Origin: CAZOEL01 sp964578835
GTDB lineage: Bacteria > Desulfobacterota > Syntrophobacteria > Syntrophobacterales > Syntrophobacteraceae
Length of the DNA stretch: 64,000 nt
Direction of reading: 5' to 3'
NCBI GenBank assembly: GCA_964578835.1
Contig: CAZOEL010000011.1
Span: 1 to 64,000 of the forward strand
Made by a program: the position numbers and the translations under genes. Numbering within the stretch: position 1 is the first letter of the stretch; the number at the start of each line of letters is the position of its first letter. Positions 53,585-61,321 of the stretch are shown here, piece after piece. The notes below the pieces were generated by a model. That model saw only the letters and a program-made list of their open reading frames with translations, was not told the DNA's origin and did not search any database.

Positions 53585-53965
53585 TTAGATTTCATCCAGA
53601 ACTCTATCGCCGCTCTCGCCGGTCCTCACCATGATGGAATCCGAGACGGGCAAAACGAATATCTTTCCGTCGCCTGATTTGCCCGTCCGGTTGATTTCCA
53701 TGATCGTGCGCACCACTTTCGGAACGAGCTTGTCCGGAACGACGATGTGGAGGATTCTTTTCGGTATCAACCGCTGGCTCGGGCCGAGCTGGGCTACGGC
53801 TTCCTCGAATCCTTTTTCCGCGCCCTCCAGAAGAGAGAGGTCGACAAGGCCCTTTCCTCTTCCCAGACAATCCCTGGCGGTGATGGAGGATATGCCGGCC
53901 TCCGACAGCGCCTTCTTCGTCTTGTTCATCATGTTGATGCGGACTATGGCCATCACTTCTTTCAT
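53585..53965 (-). CDS. nifI2: PII-like nitrogenase regulator NifI2
   Basis: A 126-residue PII-superfamily protein. It has the trimer core strands MKEVMAIVRINMMNKTKKAL and RILHIVVPDKLVPKVVRTIM, and the C-loop region KSGDGKIFVLPVSDSIMVRTGE. The T-loop (GRGKGLVDLSLLEGAEKGFE) is longer than in GlnB, as in NifI2. With NifI1 it forms a complex that inhibits the MoFe protein when nitrogen is sufficient and is released by 2-oxoglutarate. Its ATG overlaps the nifI1 stop (ATGA). Confidence 0.94.
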   Translation of the reverse strand: MKEVMAIVRINMMNKTKKALSEAGISSITARDCLGRGKGLVDLSLLEGAEKGFEEAVAQLGPSQRLIPKRILHIVVPDKLVPKVVRTIMEINRTGKSGDGKIFVLPVSDSIMVRTGESGDRVLDEI

Positions 53966-54318
53966 ATTTTCACCTCTTCGGTTTTCCCGCCCGGCAGCTC
54001 TTTGATGCCCGAGCTGATGGTGTAGACTTCATCGACCGCGGAGACGAAGATCTTGCCGTCGCCAAAGGCGCCCTTGTCGCCGGTCCTTGCCGCCTTGATG
54101 ATGGTCTTCACGACAAAGTCCTTGTCCGGGTTGTTCACGACGGTGATGAGCAGCTCCTTGGGAATCTCGTCGTAAGTGATTTCGCCGACCTTTATGCCGC
54201 GTTGCTTGCCGCGCCCCACAACCGACATCTTGGTTACAGCCGGAAACCCGGCTTCCATAAGGGCTGCCAGCACATTGTCTGCTTTCTCGGGACGAATGAT
54301 GGATCTGATCATTATCAT
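53962..54318 (-). CDS. nifI1: PII-like nitrogenase regulator NifI1
   Basis: A 118-residue PII-like protein starting at ATG 54318 after GGAGAGGA. It begins IRSIIRPEKADNVLAALMEA, with the T-loop GRGKQRGIKVGEITYDEIPK lacking the uridylylated Tyr of GlnB but keeping a family Tyr. The C-terminal GAFGDGKIFVSAVDEVYTIS matches NifI1. It partners with NifI2 in ammonium switch-off of nitrogenase, a mechanism known from methanogens and found in clostridia and sulfate reducers. It overlaps nifI2 by 4 bases and follows nifH by 55. Confidence 0.94.
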   Translation of the reverse strand: MIMIRSIIRPEKADNVLAALMEAGFPAVTKMSVVGRGKQRGIKVGEITYDEIPKELLITVVNNPDKDFVVKTIIKAARTGDKGAFGDGKIFVSAVDEVYTISSGIKELPGGKTEEVKI

Positions 54319-54373
54319 GGGTAATTCCTCTCCTTATGTTGTCTTCCGTTGCAGAAACGAGAGCCGGCCCGCT

Positions 54374-55198
54374 CTAGTTGGCGATTCCATGCTCGATGAG
54401 GAGCTTCTCCAGTTCGTCCGTGTGCATGGGTTTCGGGACCACGTGCATCGTGTTTTCTTCAATCTTCTTTGCCAGCGTCCTGTATTCATCGGCCTGTGAG
54501 TGCGCAGGGTCGAACTCGATAACCGTCTTTCTGTTTATCTCGGCCCTCTGCACCATGTTGTCGCGCGGCACGAAGTGGATCATCTGGGTTCCGAGCTTCT
54601 TTGCAAAAGCGTCGATCATGTCCATTTCGTTGTCGACTTTGCGGCTGTTGCAGATGAGCCCGCCAAGACGCACGCCGCCCGCTTCGGCAAACTTCACGAT
54701 GCCCTTGCAGATGTTGTTGGCGGCATACATGGCCATCATCTCGCCGGAGACAACGATATAGATCTCCTTGGCTTTCCCTTCGCGAATCGGCATGGCGAAC
54801 CCGCCGCAGACAACGTCGCCCAAGACGTCGTAGAAAGCGTAGTCGAGCTTTTCATCTTCGGCGTAGGCCCCAAGCTGTTCGAGCAGGTTGATGGAAGTGA
54901 TGATCCCACGACCCGCGCACCCGACGCCTGGTTCCGGACCGCCGGATTCCACGCAAACAACGCCTTTGAAACCGGTCTTCCGAATGTCTTCCAGTTCAAC
55001 GTCCTCGCCTTCGAGACGCAAAGTATCCAGAACCGTATTCTGCGACAGCCCCCCAAGGAGCAGCCGGGTAGAATCCGCCTTAGGGTCGCAACCGACGACC
55101 ATGACTCGCCTTCCCATCTCCACCAGGCCGGCAACCGTATTCTGAGTGGTAGTGGATTTTCCGATTCCGCCTTTTCCATAAATCGCTATTTTTCTCAT
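54374..55198 (-). CDS. nifH: Nitrogenase iron protein NifH
   Basis: A 274-residue P-loop ATPase dimer that passes electrons to the MoFe protein. The Walker A motif is YGKGGIGKST. The 4Fe-4S ligands are in GPEPGVGCAGRGIIT and YDVLGDVVCGGFAMPI. The Arg that is ADP-ribosylated in some bacteria is present in CAGRG, though no draT/draG is in the window. An AGGAGG ribosome binding site precedes the ATG, and a sigma-54 promoter lies ~30 bases further upstream. First gene of the operon. Confidence 0.98.
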   Translation of the reverse strand: MRKIAIYGKGGIGKSTTTQNTVAGLVEMGRRVMVVGCDPKADSTRLLLGGLSQNTVLDTLRLEGEDVELEDIRKTGFKGVVCVESGGPEPGVGCAGRGIITSINLLEQLGAYAEDEKLDYAFYDVLGDVVCGGFAMPIREGKAKEIYIVVSGEMMAMYAANNICKGIVKFAEAGGVRLGGLICNSRKVDNEMDMIDAFAKKLGTQMIHFVPRDNMVQRAEINRKTVIEFDPAHSQADEYRTLAKKIEENTMHVVPKPMHTDELEKLLIEHGIAN

Positions 55199-55237
55199 GT
55201 ATTCCTCCTGTCATGTAAGTGTGTGCCTTTCCTATAG

Positions 55238-55253
55238 AGCAGGGAGCGTGCCA
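55238..55253 (-). promoter_or_regulatory. Sigma-54 (-24/-12) promoter of nifH
   Basis: On the minus strand TGGCACGCTCCCTGCT has GG and GC separated by exactly 10 bases, against the TGGCAC-N5-TTGC consensus. The predicted start is near 55227, giving a leader of about 28 bases. Activation by NifA or another enhancer-binding protein is expected, but I found no exact TGT-N10-ACA NifA site nearby. Confidence 0.8.
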
Positions 55254-55893
55254 TGAGGAGGAACGGGCTTTGCTGTGCAATGTATGTTATTGTATTGGTT
55301 AAACTATTGCGATTAAGTTCGACTTGATGGAGGTCATCTTCGATTCCGGAAGCCTTACAATTGTGTGAACATTTTGTTTACAATTTTGTAGATTATAGAG
55401 AATAGAAGTCGAGATCCGCGCCAGACGCCGTGCGGAAGGGGAGGGCGGATGGAATGGGAAAAATTGTGAATTGGATCACACAAAAAGTGAAATTTCTACT
55501 TGACTGAGTATTTGGTTTGGATGTAGTTTGCTTTCCAATTCCCAATAAGATTTAGATATTTCCATTTCCTCTAGTTGCAGAGGAGTCTTGCGGTTTATGC
55601 AGCTTTTTTTCACATTGACGGATGAATTCGGCTCAGCCAGGGGCGTCGGGACGTTGGTGGCGCTTTACAGAGGCGTATAAAGGCGTTTTGTGTCGTAACG
55701 GGCTCTCAGGCGAGTTGGTTTGCGCCTGAAGCTGCGGCGTATGTTCTGGTGTGCGCTTTCCTGCTCTAATATGTGCGCTTCTGAAACGATGTGGAGTGCT
55801 TGTCAGCCGAGGAATCCACAGCGCAGATTCACAGTCCTGAACTCTGTATTAAAATAGAATAGAATTCAAAGCCGTAGTTCAGGAGAAGAAGCG
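55254..55893. other. Long intergenic region upstream of nifH
   Basis: About 640 bases with no gene. It is AT-rich in its middle. It holds an inverted AATTGT / ACAATT pair near 55359-55387 (around TGTGTGAACATTTTGTTTAC) and the CRP-type site listed separately. The toxin-antitoxin promoter should lie near the right end. Confidence 0.5.
55465..55480. promoter_or_regulatory. CRP/FNR-family-type binding palindrome
   Basis: TGTGAATTGGATCACA matches the TGTGA-N6-TCACA consensus of CRP perfectly. It lies ~270 bases upstream of the nifH start and ~430 bases before the antitoxin gene. Several deltaproteobacterial CRP/FNR-like regulators recognise such sites; which gene it serves is not evident. Confidence 0.45.
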
Positions 55894-56118
55894 ATGTTGA
55901 CGAAAACAATCGATGTTGGAAAGGAGCCGCCTGATTTAAAGGGCTTATTGTCCCTTGTGGCGGATGGAAACGAAGTGATTCTTACGGAAGGCGGTACCCC
56001 GCTAGCGCGCCTCATCCCAGTCGGAAAGCGAGTAGCGGGGCTACATGCCGGGGCAATCTCGATGAGCGAAGATTTCGATGAGCCCCTTCCTGATGAATTC
56101 TGGACGGGAAACGAATGA
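55894..56118 (+). CDS. Phd/YefM-type antitoxin
   Basis: A 74-residue protein starting at ATG 55894 after AGGAGAAGAAG. The short N-terminal fold (GNEVILTEGGTPLARLIPVG) is the usual strand-turn of Phd/YefM-type DNA-binding antitoxins of PIN toxins. The acidic C-terminus (SEDFDEPLPDEFWTGNE) would wrap the toxin. Its stop overlaps the toxin start (ATGA). It should neutralise the toxin and repress the pair's own promoter. Confidence 0.85.
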   Translation: MLTKTIDVGKEPPDLKGLLSLVADGNEVILTEGGTPLARLIPVGKRVAGLHAGAISMSEDFDEPLPDEFWTGNE

Positions 56119-56501
56119 AGTTGCTTCTGGACACCCACGCCTTCATCTGGTGGGATAGCGCTCCATTCAAACTTACTCCACACGTACTGGAGATCTGCCA
56201 AGATCCTGAAAACCTACTGCTGTTTAGCGTGGCAAGTATCTGGGAGATGCAGATCAAATTGCAGCTAGGCAAATTGAAGCTTGGTTTGCCACTTTCAGCT
56301 TTGGTTATAGCTCAGCAACAAATCAACAAGATCGAGATCCTTCCCATTAAGCTTGAACACGTGCTGGCGTTGGATAATTTGCCGTATCACCATAAAGATC
56401 CGTTTGATCGGTTGCTGATCGCTCAAGCGCATCTTGAAGAAGCGGTCCTGATTAGCAAAGATGCAGCTTTAACACAATACCCGGTCGAGGTGGTCTGGTA
56501 G
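56115..56501 (+). CDS. PIN-domain toxin (VapC-like ribonuclease)
   Basis: A 128-residue PIN-domain protein. The acidic metal-site residues are seen in LLLDTHAFIWW (Asp), SIWEMQIKLQLGKL (Glu) and HHKDPFDRLLIAQA (Asp pair), with a last acid in LISKDAALTQYP. This is the subtype with the DPFDRLLIAQA motif, commonly paired with Phd-like antitoxins. Such toxins cleave tRNA or rRNA and arrest growth. It is translationally coupled to the antitoxin. The pair is a common accessory or addiction module. Confidence 0.88.
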   Translation: MKLLLDTHAFIWWDSAPFKLTPHVLEICQDPENLLLFSVASIWEMQIKLQLGKLKLGLPLSALVIAQQQINKIEILPIKLEHVLALDNLPYHHKDPFDRLLIAQAHLEEAVLISKDAALTQYPVEVVW

Positions 56502-56805
56502 AAGACCATTCAGCATGGGGCGAGCGGCTAACTAGTGCTTTCGGCGGGATAAACAGCCATACTGTGAACGCTCCGTGGCTGTGCGCTTGTGAGCCTGTCA
56601 AGCCGGTTGTTCGCGCCGCTCCGCTGTGGTGACGGGGCGTCAAATGAGCACCCTCGATCCGGGCTCTTCATCGCGTAGGGGCTTGAACTGAGGATGGAAT
56701 TTCCTTGAACGCCGACGGACGCGCCCGTTCGCTGAAATAGGGGGATAGTGGAGCGCCAGACGATCCTTACTACTGGTTTCGTCTGTTTGATAGGCGCCAT
56801 TGTAG
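56502..56805. other. Gene-free spacer after the toxin gene
   Basis: About 304 bases. No gene, repeat or RNA that I can support. Confidence 0.4.
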
Positions 56806-57286
56806 GAGGAAGGGCTCAAAGCTTTTGGAATTGAAATCCCTCTACTGAGTTCACGCATCCGCCATTACGCTCTCGGGTTCCTGGGGGTCATTCTGATTGC
56901 ATCCGGGATTATACCGGTAAACGGGGGGGATGGGATTGACAACCTCAATAGGGGTAATGCCACACAAACTGACCGAGTAATTAGAGTTTGTTGTACGGCA
57001 AATCCCGATGCCATTCAGGTAGGAGGACAAGTAGAAATTAGAGTCTTGGCTTTCACAGAGAGAGATTCCCCCGTGCCGAACGCCAACGTAAGGATTGAGT
57101 CGGGCGAAGGGAAGTTCTCAACAAGCGAAACCACTACAGAAGTCGGTAATACAGACGCAAGGGGCGTTTTCGGAACTTCGTGGCAGTCGCCTACGGACGG
57201 CCGCTGTGGCGTGTACGATGAGCGTAAGCGTCAACAAAGAGGGTTTCAGCGAAGGCAAGAGAGAGTGCCGTGTTCCTATCCAGTAG
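56806..57286 (+). pseudogene. Decayed secreted protein with Ig-like domain
   Basis: An open frame from 56806 encodes a hydrophobic export-like segment (YALGFLGVILIASGIIPVNG). It then encodes a domain with bacterial Ig-like features (IQVGGQVEIRVLAFTERDSP, VRIESGEGKFSTSETTTEVG, NTDARGVFGTSWQSP). At about 57200 the frame is lost. The expected last strands continue in another frame (VACTMSVSVNKEGFSEGKRE) and end at 57286. No ATG, GTG or TTG start lies before the hydrophobic segment in frame. Both facts point to a pseudogene, about 160 codons if repaired. Such domains occur in surface adhesins and invasins. Confidence 0.6.
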
Positions 57287-57585
57287 GAAGAAGGCTGGTG
57301 CGCTGTCCACTTCCTTTCTTCGGGTAGCGTCAGGCACTCTCTTCCCGAAGAAGAGTACCAAGAGGAGAAGTTGGAGCATCTCGGCCCATTGCGTCCCAAG
57401 TTGGAGCTTGGAAACGAGGAGAAACTCCTTGTAACGAAAGAGTCTACGGGGTTTGTTGTTCTCCAAAGGCCAGGATGTGCTAAGGAATACTAGAGAAGGA
57501 TCTGTGCCGCCAAATCATCCTGTTTGTGATAATGTCTATTGGCATAATCAGAGTACATATCTTTAACTTAACCTAGGAGGGTACC
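57287..57585. other. Gene-free spacer with a small hairpin
   Basis: About 300 bases. TCCCAAG at 57394-57400 pairs with CTTGGAA at 57407-57413 around a 6-base loop, a motif resembling a dispersed hairpin common in bacterial intergenic DNA. Nothing else seen. Confidence 0.4.
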
Positions 57586-58854
57586 ATGAGTTCATTGACT
57601 ACAACATTGAATGGGCGCTGTATTTATGTGTGGAAACTTGAACCTGTTCTGACAGCAGAGATGGGAATCGACAAATTTGTCCGTAAAGCAAGAAGAGCAA
57701 ACTTTAGTAGCATTTGGATAAAAGTGGCGGAGGGTGGAAAAACGTACAAGAATATTGAAGGGGATATGGAGACAAAATTTAGAGAACTAGTCAATGAGTT
57801 AAAGAGAGAGGATATTGATGTTTGGGGCTGGCATGTGCCTTACGCACCTTCTGACGCTGAAGCGCAACGAGAAGCTGGCTTGGTGGCGCACATAGCGCAA
57901 GAATTTAATCTCGCTGGGATTTTAATGGATGCTGAGTCAGGAGCAGGCTTTTTCAAAGGTAATCTCAAGACTGCAGAAATATATGCAAAAGAATTAAGGG
58001 GCTTGTTAGATAACCAAAACAAAGGATTAGGCATATCAAGCCATGATATTCCCAGCAATTTTCCCGATTTTCCCTTCAGTGTATTTGCTCAATATGCCAC
58101 AGTAAATGCTCCACAAGTGTATTACGGAGGTAGCCCAAGCGTTGATAATCGATTAAGCCGCGCTGTTCAAGCAAATAGTCAGTTTGATATTCCTTTTATT
58201 CCAGTTGGAGCCGGTTGGATTGGGGATAATGGCGGATGTAGCAGTGCGTCGGTTTGTGCTGAAAAGGCGATTGCCTTCATGAAGTTAGTTCATAAATATC
58301 ACTTCCAGGGGTATTCATTCTGGCATTGGCAGGGTGTGCCATCAAAACTGTGGGAAGTCTTTTTTGAGGAGCCTGTATTACTTTCATCTTCTTCCTCCTC
58401 AATTGCCGCTACACGCTCTTCCTCACAAGATCAAGATAAGATTGATACGCTTACTGAATTGGGGAAGGATGTAAGTCAAATAGCTAAAGCACAGAAGATT
58501 GCCAAAGAAGCTTGGAGTGCTTTCCCGCATAATGGATGTGCTGCAAATCTGAGTGCTCTTTTACAATTATCCGGAATTGATGTTCCAATGGTGCTAGGGG
58601 CCGAAAAGCTTGCTAAGACACTTAAGAATCGTGGATGGTCGGTAGTCAAAGTGGGAGAGCAAAAGCCTGGAGATGTTGGAGTGACATTTGATTATGATCC
58701 TACTCCTAGCGGGGCAGATCATGTTTATTTGGTGCTTGAGGTTGAGGCGAATAAAGACAGGATGCTTATTTCAGATAATCAAGATAAAGCTCCCCATTAC
58801 AGATATGCCAGTGGACATGGCCGAACGCCAACTAAGTATTTCCTTCGGGCATGA
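57586..58854 (+). CDS. Two-domain cell-wall hydrolase candidate: TIM-barrel glycosidase plus NlpC/CHAP-like cysteine peptidase
   Basis: A 422-residue protein with a strong start (AGGAGG then ATG). Residues ~8-260 look like a GH25-like TIM barrel: GIDKFVRKARRANFSSIWIK, DVWGWHVPYAP, and the acidic pair LMDAESG (Asp115, Glu117), ending GYSFWHWQGVP. A Ser-rich linker (LLSSSSSSIAATRSSS) follows. Residues ~305-422 fit a papain-like peptidoglycan peptidase/amidase: Cys318 in HNGCAANLSALLQLSG, QKPGDVG, His379 in GADHVYLVLEV and Asn/Asp in ISDNQDK. No signal peptide is seen, as in endolysins or secreted effectors. Codons are more AT-rich than in neighbours, suggesting transfer. Both enzymatic assignments are inferred. 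Confidence 0.6.
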   Translation: MSSLTTTLNGRCIYVWKLEPVLTAEMGIDKFVRKARRANFSSIWIKVAEGGKTYKNIEGDMETKFRELVNELKREDIDVWGWHVPYAPSDAEAQREAGLVAHIAQEFNLAGILMDAESGAGFFKGNLKTAEIYAKELRGLLDNQNKGLGISSHDIPSNFPDFPFSVFAQYATVNAPQVYYGGSPSVDNRLSRAVQANSQFDIPFIPVGAGWIGDNGGCSSASVCAEKAIAFMKLVHKYHFQGYSFWHWQGVPSKLWEVFFEEPVLLSSSSSSIAATRSSSQDQDKIDTLTELGKDVSQIAKAQKIAKEAWSAFPHNGCAANLSALLQLSGIDVPMVLGAEKLAKTLKNRGWSVVKVGEQKPGDVGVTFDYDPTPSGADHVYLVLEVEANKDRMLISDNQDKAPHYRYASGHGRTPTKYFLRA

Positions 58855-58992
58855 GTTGAATGTCTTGGGAAAAAACTACTTTGCTGCTGGCAATTGGTTG
58901 GCAATGTCCCGAGCATATAAGTCAATGCCTGACACCTCAGAAGCTTGTTCCATTATACGTCGTACAATTATTAAGAGGGCGAAGGTGGCGGT

Positions 58993-59126
58993 GGGAGCAT
59001 TACCCGTTTGTTAACGGAGAATTGGGAAATCCTCAGTTCCACTTGGCAAACGGGAGTAGGGATGCGATTTCGACTGATCGCCCATTGCGCGCCCTATCAG
59101 AGCATTAACAAACGGGTAATGCTCCC
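58993..59126. repeat. Palindromic element with 22-bp perfect inverted ends
   Basis: GGGAGCATTACCCGTTTGTTAA at 58993-59014 is exactly inverted at 59105-59126. The 134-bp element is non-coding and lies just downstream of the cell-wall hydrolase gene. Confidence 0.8.
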
Positions 59127-59163
59127 GCGAAGGTTGCTTCTTTTGCATGATGTTTTCTTGCTA

Positions 59164-59319
59164 CTAGTACTGCTAGGCGGAAGTTTAGGCGCAGTTTCGG
59201 TGGGCAACGCTTCGCTTTTGCCCACCCTACGCTCTTCCAACCTCTTTGGAGGCGTAGGGTGGGCAGGGTTTTTTCGCGCCCGCCTTAACTGGCTGCGCAT
59301 TTCCGCCAAGCAGTACTAG
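59164..59319. repeat. Palindromic element R3, copy b
   Basis: The inverted ends are CTAGTACTGCTAGGCGGAA at 59164-59182 and TTCCGCCAAGCAGTACTAG at 59301-59319, with one mismatch. It shares length (156 vs 155 bp), ends and internal GGTGGGCAACGCTTCGC with copy a at 6627-6781. Confidence 0.88.
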
Positions 59320-59525
59320 AAGTGCAAGCATCTCAATCAGAAGGGGACGAAAGGGATAATGGTGATCCATTTCCTTGTTCCACAGCTTTCGAAGTAGAGA
59401 GACGAATGCATGGACTTTCCGTTAATGCTCGACCATGTTCATGCTGTTGAGGCATCCTAGTAAAAGATGCGCAGAGTCTTTTTGTTATACTACGAAGGGC
59501 TAACCATACTTGCTGATGAGCGTCT

Positions 59526-59627
59526 CTCCTTCTCCCGCATGTTGAGGGAATCCAGCCATACGAATCACTTACAAGAGAGTATGGAACTGGGCTAGACTTC
59601 CGCTAGAAATATGCGGGAGAGAAGGAG
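59526..59627. repeat. Imperfect inverted repeat
   Basis: CTCCTTCTCCCGCAT at 59526-59540 is matched by the inverse of ATGCGGGAGAGAAGGAG at 59611-59627, with a 2-base bulge. The surrounding 59320-59879 has no supported gene. Confidence 0.6.
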
Positions 59628-59879
59628 ATCATTGGCCGCTGTTTTTTACGAAGTACAAAGTTAAACCGTTTTGAGTATCTTTCGATTGGATCCATTTTTG
59701 TGGCCATAACCGTGCTGATCTAGCCTCTTGCCTTCGGCACGGCCAATCAGTTGGCCCTGTCACCTCACGCATAAGGTGGTAGGCAATCAGGTTGGTTATT
59801 CAGACAAGCACCGAACGCCCAAAGGGCTTAGTGCGCCAATTTCGTGAAGTAGAAAAATCGTTTTGAAGGAGGGGACTCG

Positions 59880-60266
59880 TTGTTTCTGCAGACTGCGTTT
59901 TTATGCGCTATGCTTGCTCTTTTCGCAGGCAGTGGTTGCGCTGTGCATTATTTCGACGTCGAAAACAATACTGAGCATGTTTTGGGCTTTGGGCATATGG
60001 CAATGAAGGTTGGTGCGCCGCATGAAGGATTAAAGGCTATTGCGCGTCGCGTCGACTTGGTGGGTGTAGGCGTCGGTAGCTTGGATCGGGATGTTCATTT
60101 CGAGTGTGGCTGGGGGGTGCGCCAGCGAATTGAAGTCGTGGATGAGAACACAGCAATGTGGCTGGCATGGCCGACTGGATCGTTTTATAACGTCCGCGTT
60201 GGCTCCAAGTTCCCGTTTGATCTAGAGGAAAAGAACGATTTTCAAGAGGGGGAGGAGAGCCCATGA
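59880..60266 (+). CDS. Small secreted or lipo-protein of unknown function
   Basis: A 128-residue protein beginning at TTG 59880, with AAGGAGG about 8 bases upstream. The N-terminus is a signal-like segment (FLQTAFLCAMLALFAGSGCA); the Cys could be lipidated, though the residues before it (GSG) are a weak lipobox. The rest is a small beta-rich domain (GHMAMKVGAPHEGLKAIARR, VDLVGVGVGSLDRDVHFECG). I do not recognise a family. It overlaps the following lipoprotein gene by 4 bases (ATGA), so the two are probably co-translated. Confidence 0.65.
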   Translation: MFLQTAFLCAMLALFAGSGCAVHYFDVENNTEHVLGFGHMAMKVGAPHEGLKAIARRVDLVGVGVGSLDRDVHFECGWGVRQRIEVVDENTAMWLAWPTGSFYNVRVGSKFPFDLEEKNDFQEGEESP

Positions 60267-61080
60267 GATCAATTGGAGCAAAATTGGTGTTGTTTATAGT
60301 AGCGCTGCTTTTGGGAGGATGTGCTGTCGGATACAACTCCGCTATGTTTGTGACAAGGTCAAATGTTGGAATTGACATCCAATCCACGCCACCGATTGCG
60401 GAGATTTCTATTTCCCGTCAAGAAGGCTTGATCTCACCGGTATTTGAGGGCGGACAGACTCCGCCTCTCTTAGGCAGCTTCGGGACGGGATCGGAAGGCT
60501 TGCTTAGGGTTCCATTTGGAACAAAATCCGTCTTTGCCGGCGGAGGGGCTGCAGTTGCACTGGTGAATAAGGAGAATAATGCTCAGGCTGATGGTTTGCC
60601 CCTGTCAGAGGAGCCCAAAAAGCGGTGCGGACAAGGGACTAATATTTCTTTCCCAGGGCCTGGATGTGTCCTGCCCTTATTTTTGGCCGTAGATACGACT
60701 TTGGGCGCTAAAATTGCTTGGTCGGGCGCGACTTCCACGGTCCCGGACAGCCTGACTATTGGTTATAATCGCAGAGAGGCTGCGCTGGCTCCGGTGTTTG
60801 TAGGGAATCGGGATTATTCAAAAACGGCAAATACATAGAGAGTAATAGTGAATACACGGTTTGGCTGCCCTCTTTTCTTGCTATGCTCGATACCCGATGG
60901 GATTTTTCCTCTCCTCCCGATAGTCGGTTTTCATTTGGCCAAGTCATAGCTACCGGGCAAGCAGCGACCGAATTGGGACGGAATGACGTCATTCGGAATA
61001 AGGTCAAAGAAATTATCGCCGGAGAATCTGTAAATCATCAAGATGGGAGCAGGGCTTTGTGTCCTCCGCAAAGACCATAA
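60263..61080 (+). pseudogene. Lipoprotein gene with a frameshift in an A5 run
   Basis: Read from ATG 60263, a clear lipoprotein (LVLFIVALLLGGCAVGY, lipobox LGGC) runs 191 codons to a TAG at 60836. It includes PPIAEISISRQEGLISPVFE and SGATSTVPDSLTIGYNRREA. If one base is inserted in the five A residues at 60820-60824, the reading continues NGKYIESNSEYTVWLPSFLA and FSFGQVIATGQAATELGRND to 61080, giving about 272 residues with sensible composition. The downstream part therefore looks like the rest of the same protein. This may be a true single-base deletion, a sequencing error, or slippage during expression. Function unknown. Confidence 0.6.
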
Positions 61081-61321
61081 CTCTATTCGGCATCCGTAAC
61101 CTATCGAGATTAATTTCGTATTTTCGCCAAGTGTTACCAATTGGATGTCTTTGGCGCGGCTAGTCCTTTGGCCGCGCTATCCCAATGCCGCTCAGGATCG
61201 CATGAGATTTCTCCATGCTATGCTGCTGAGGTGAAATATGGCTTGAGTATTAAGGCAGAAGCCTGGCTTCAACTAATAATACATAATATCATAGATCCCT
61301 TTGCAAAGGATCCCACCCCCT

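Noticed and set aside
55254..55440. NifA upstream activator site (TGT-N10-ACA)
   Set aside because: I tested each TGT in this stretch by eye and found none with ACA at the right distance; the TGTGTGAACATTTTGTTTAC region has the wrong spacing.
60815..60830. Programmed -1 frameshift site
   Set aside because: The A5 run is not a proper X-XXY-YYZ heptamer in the zero frame and no strong downstream stem was seen, so an indel is the simpler reading.
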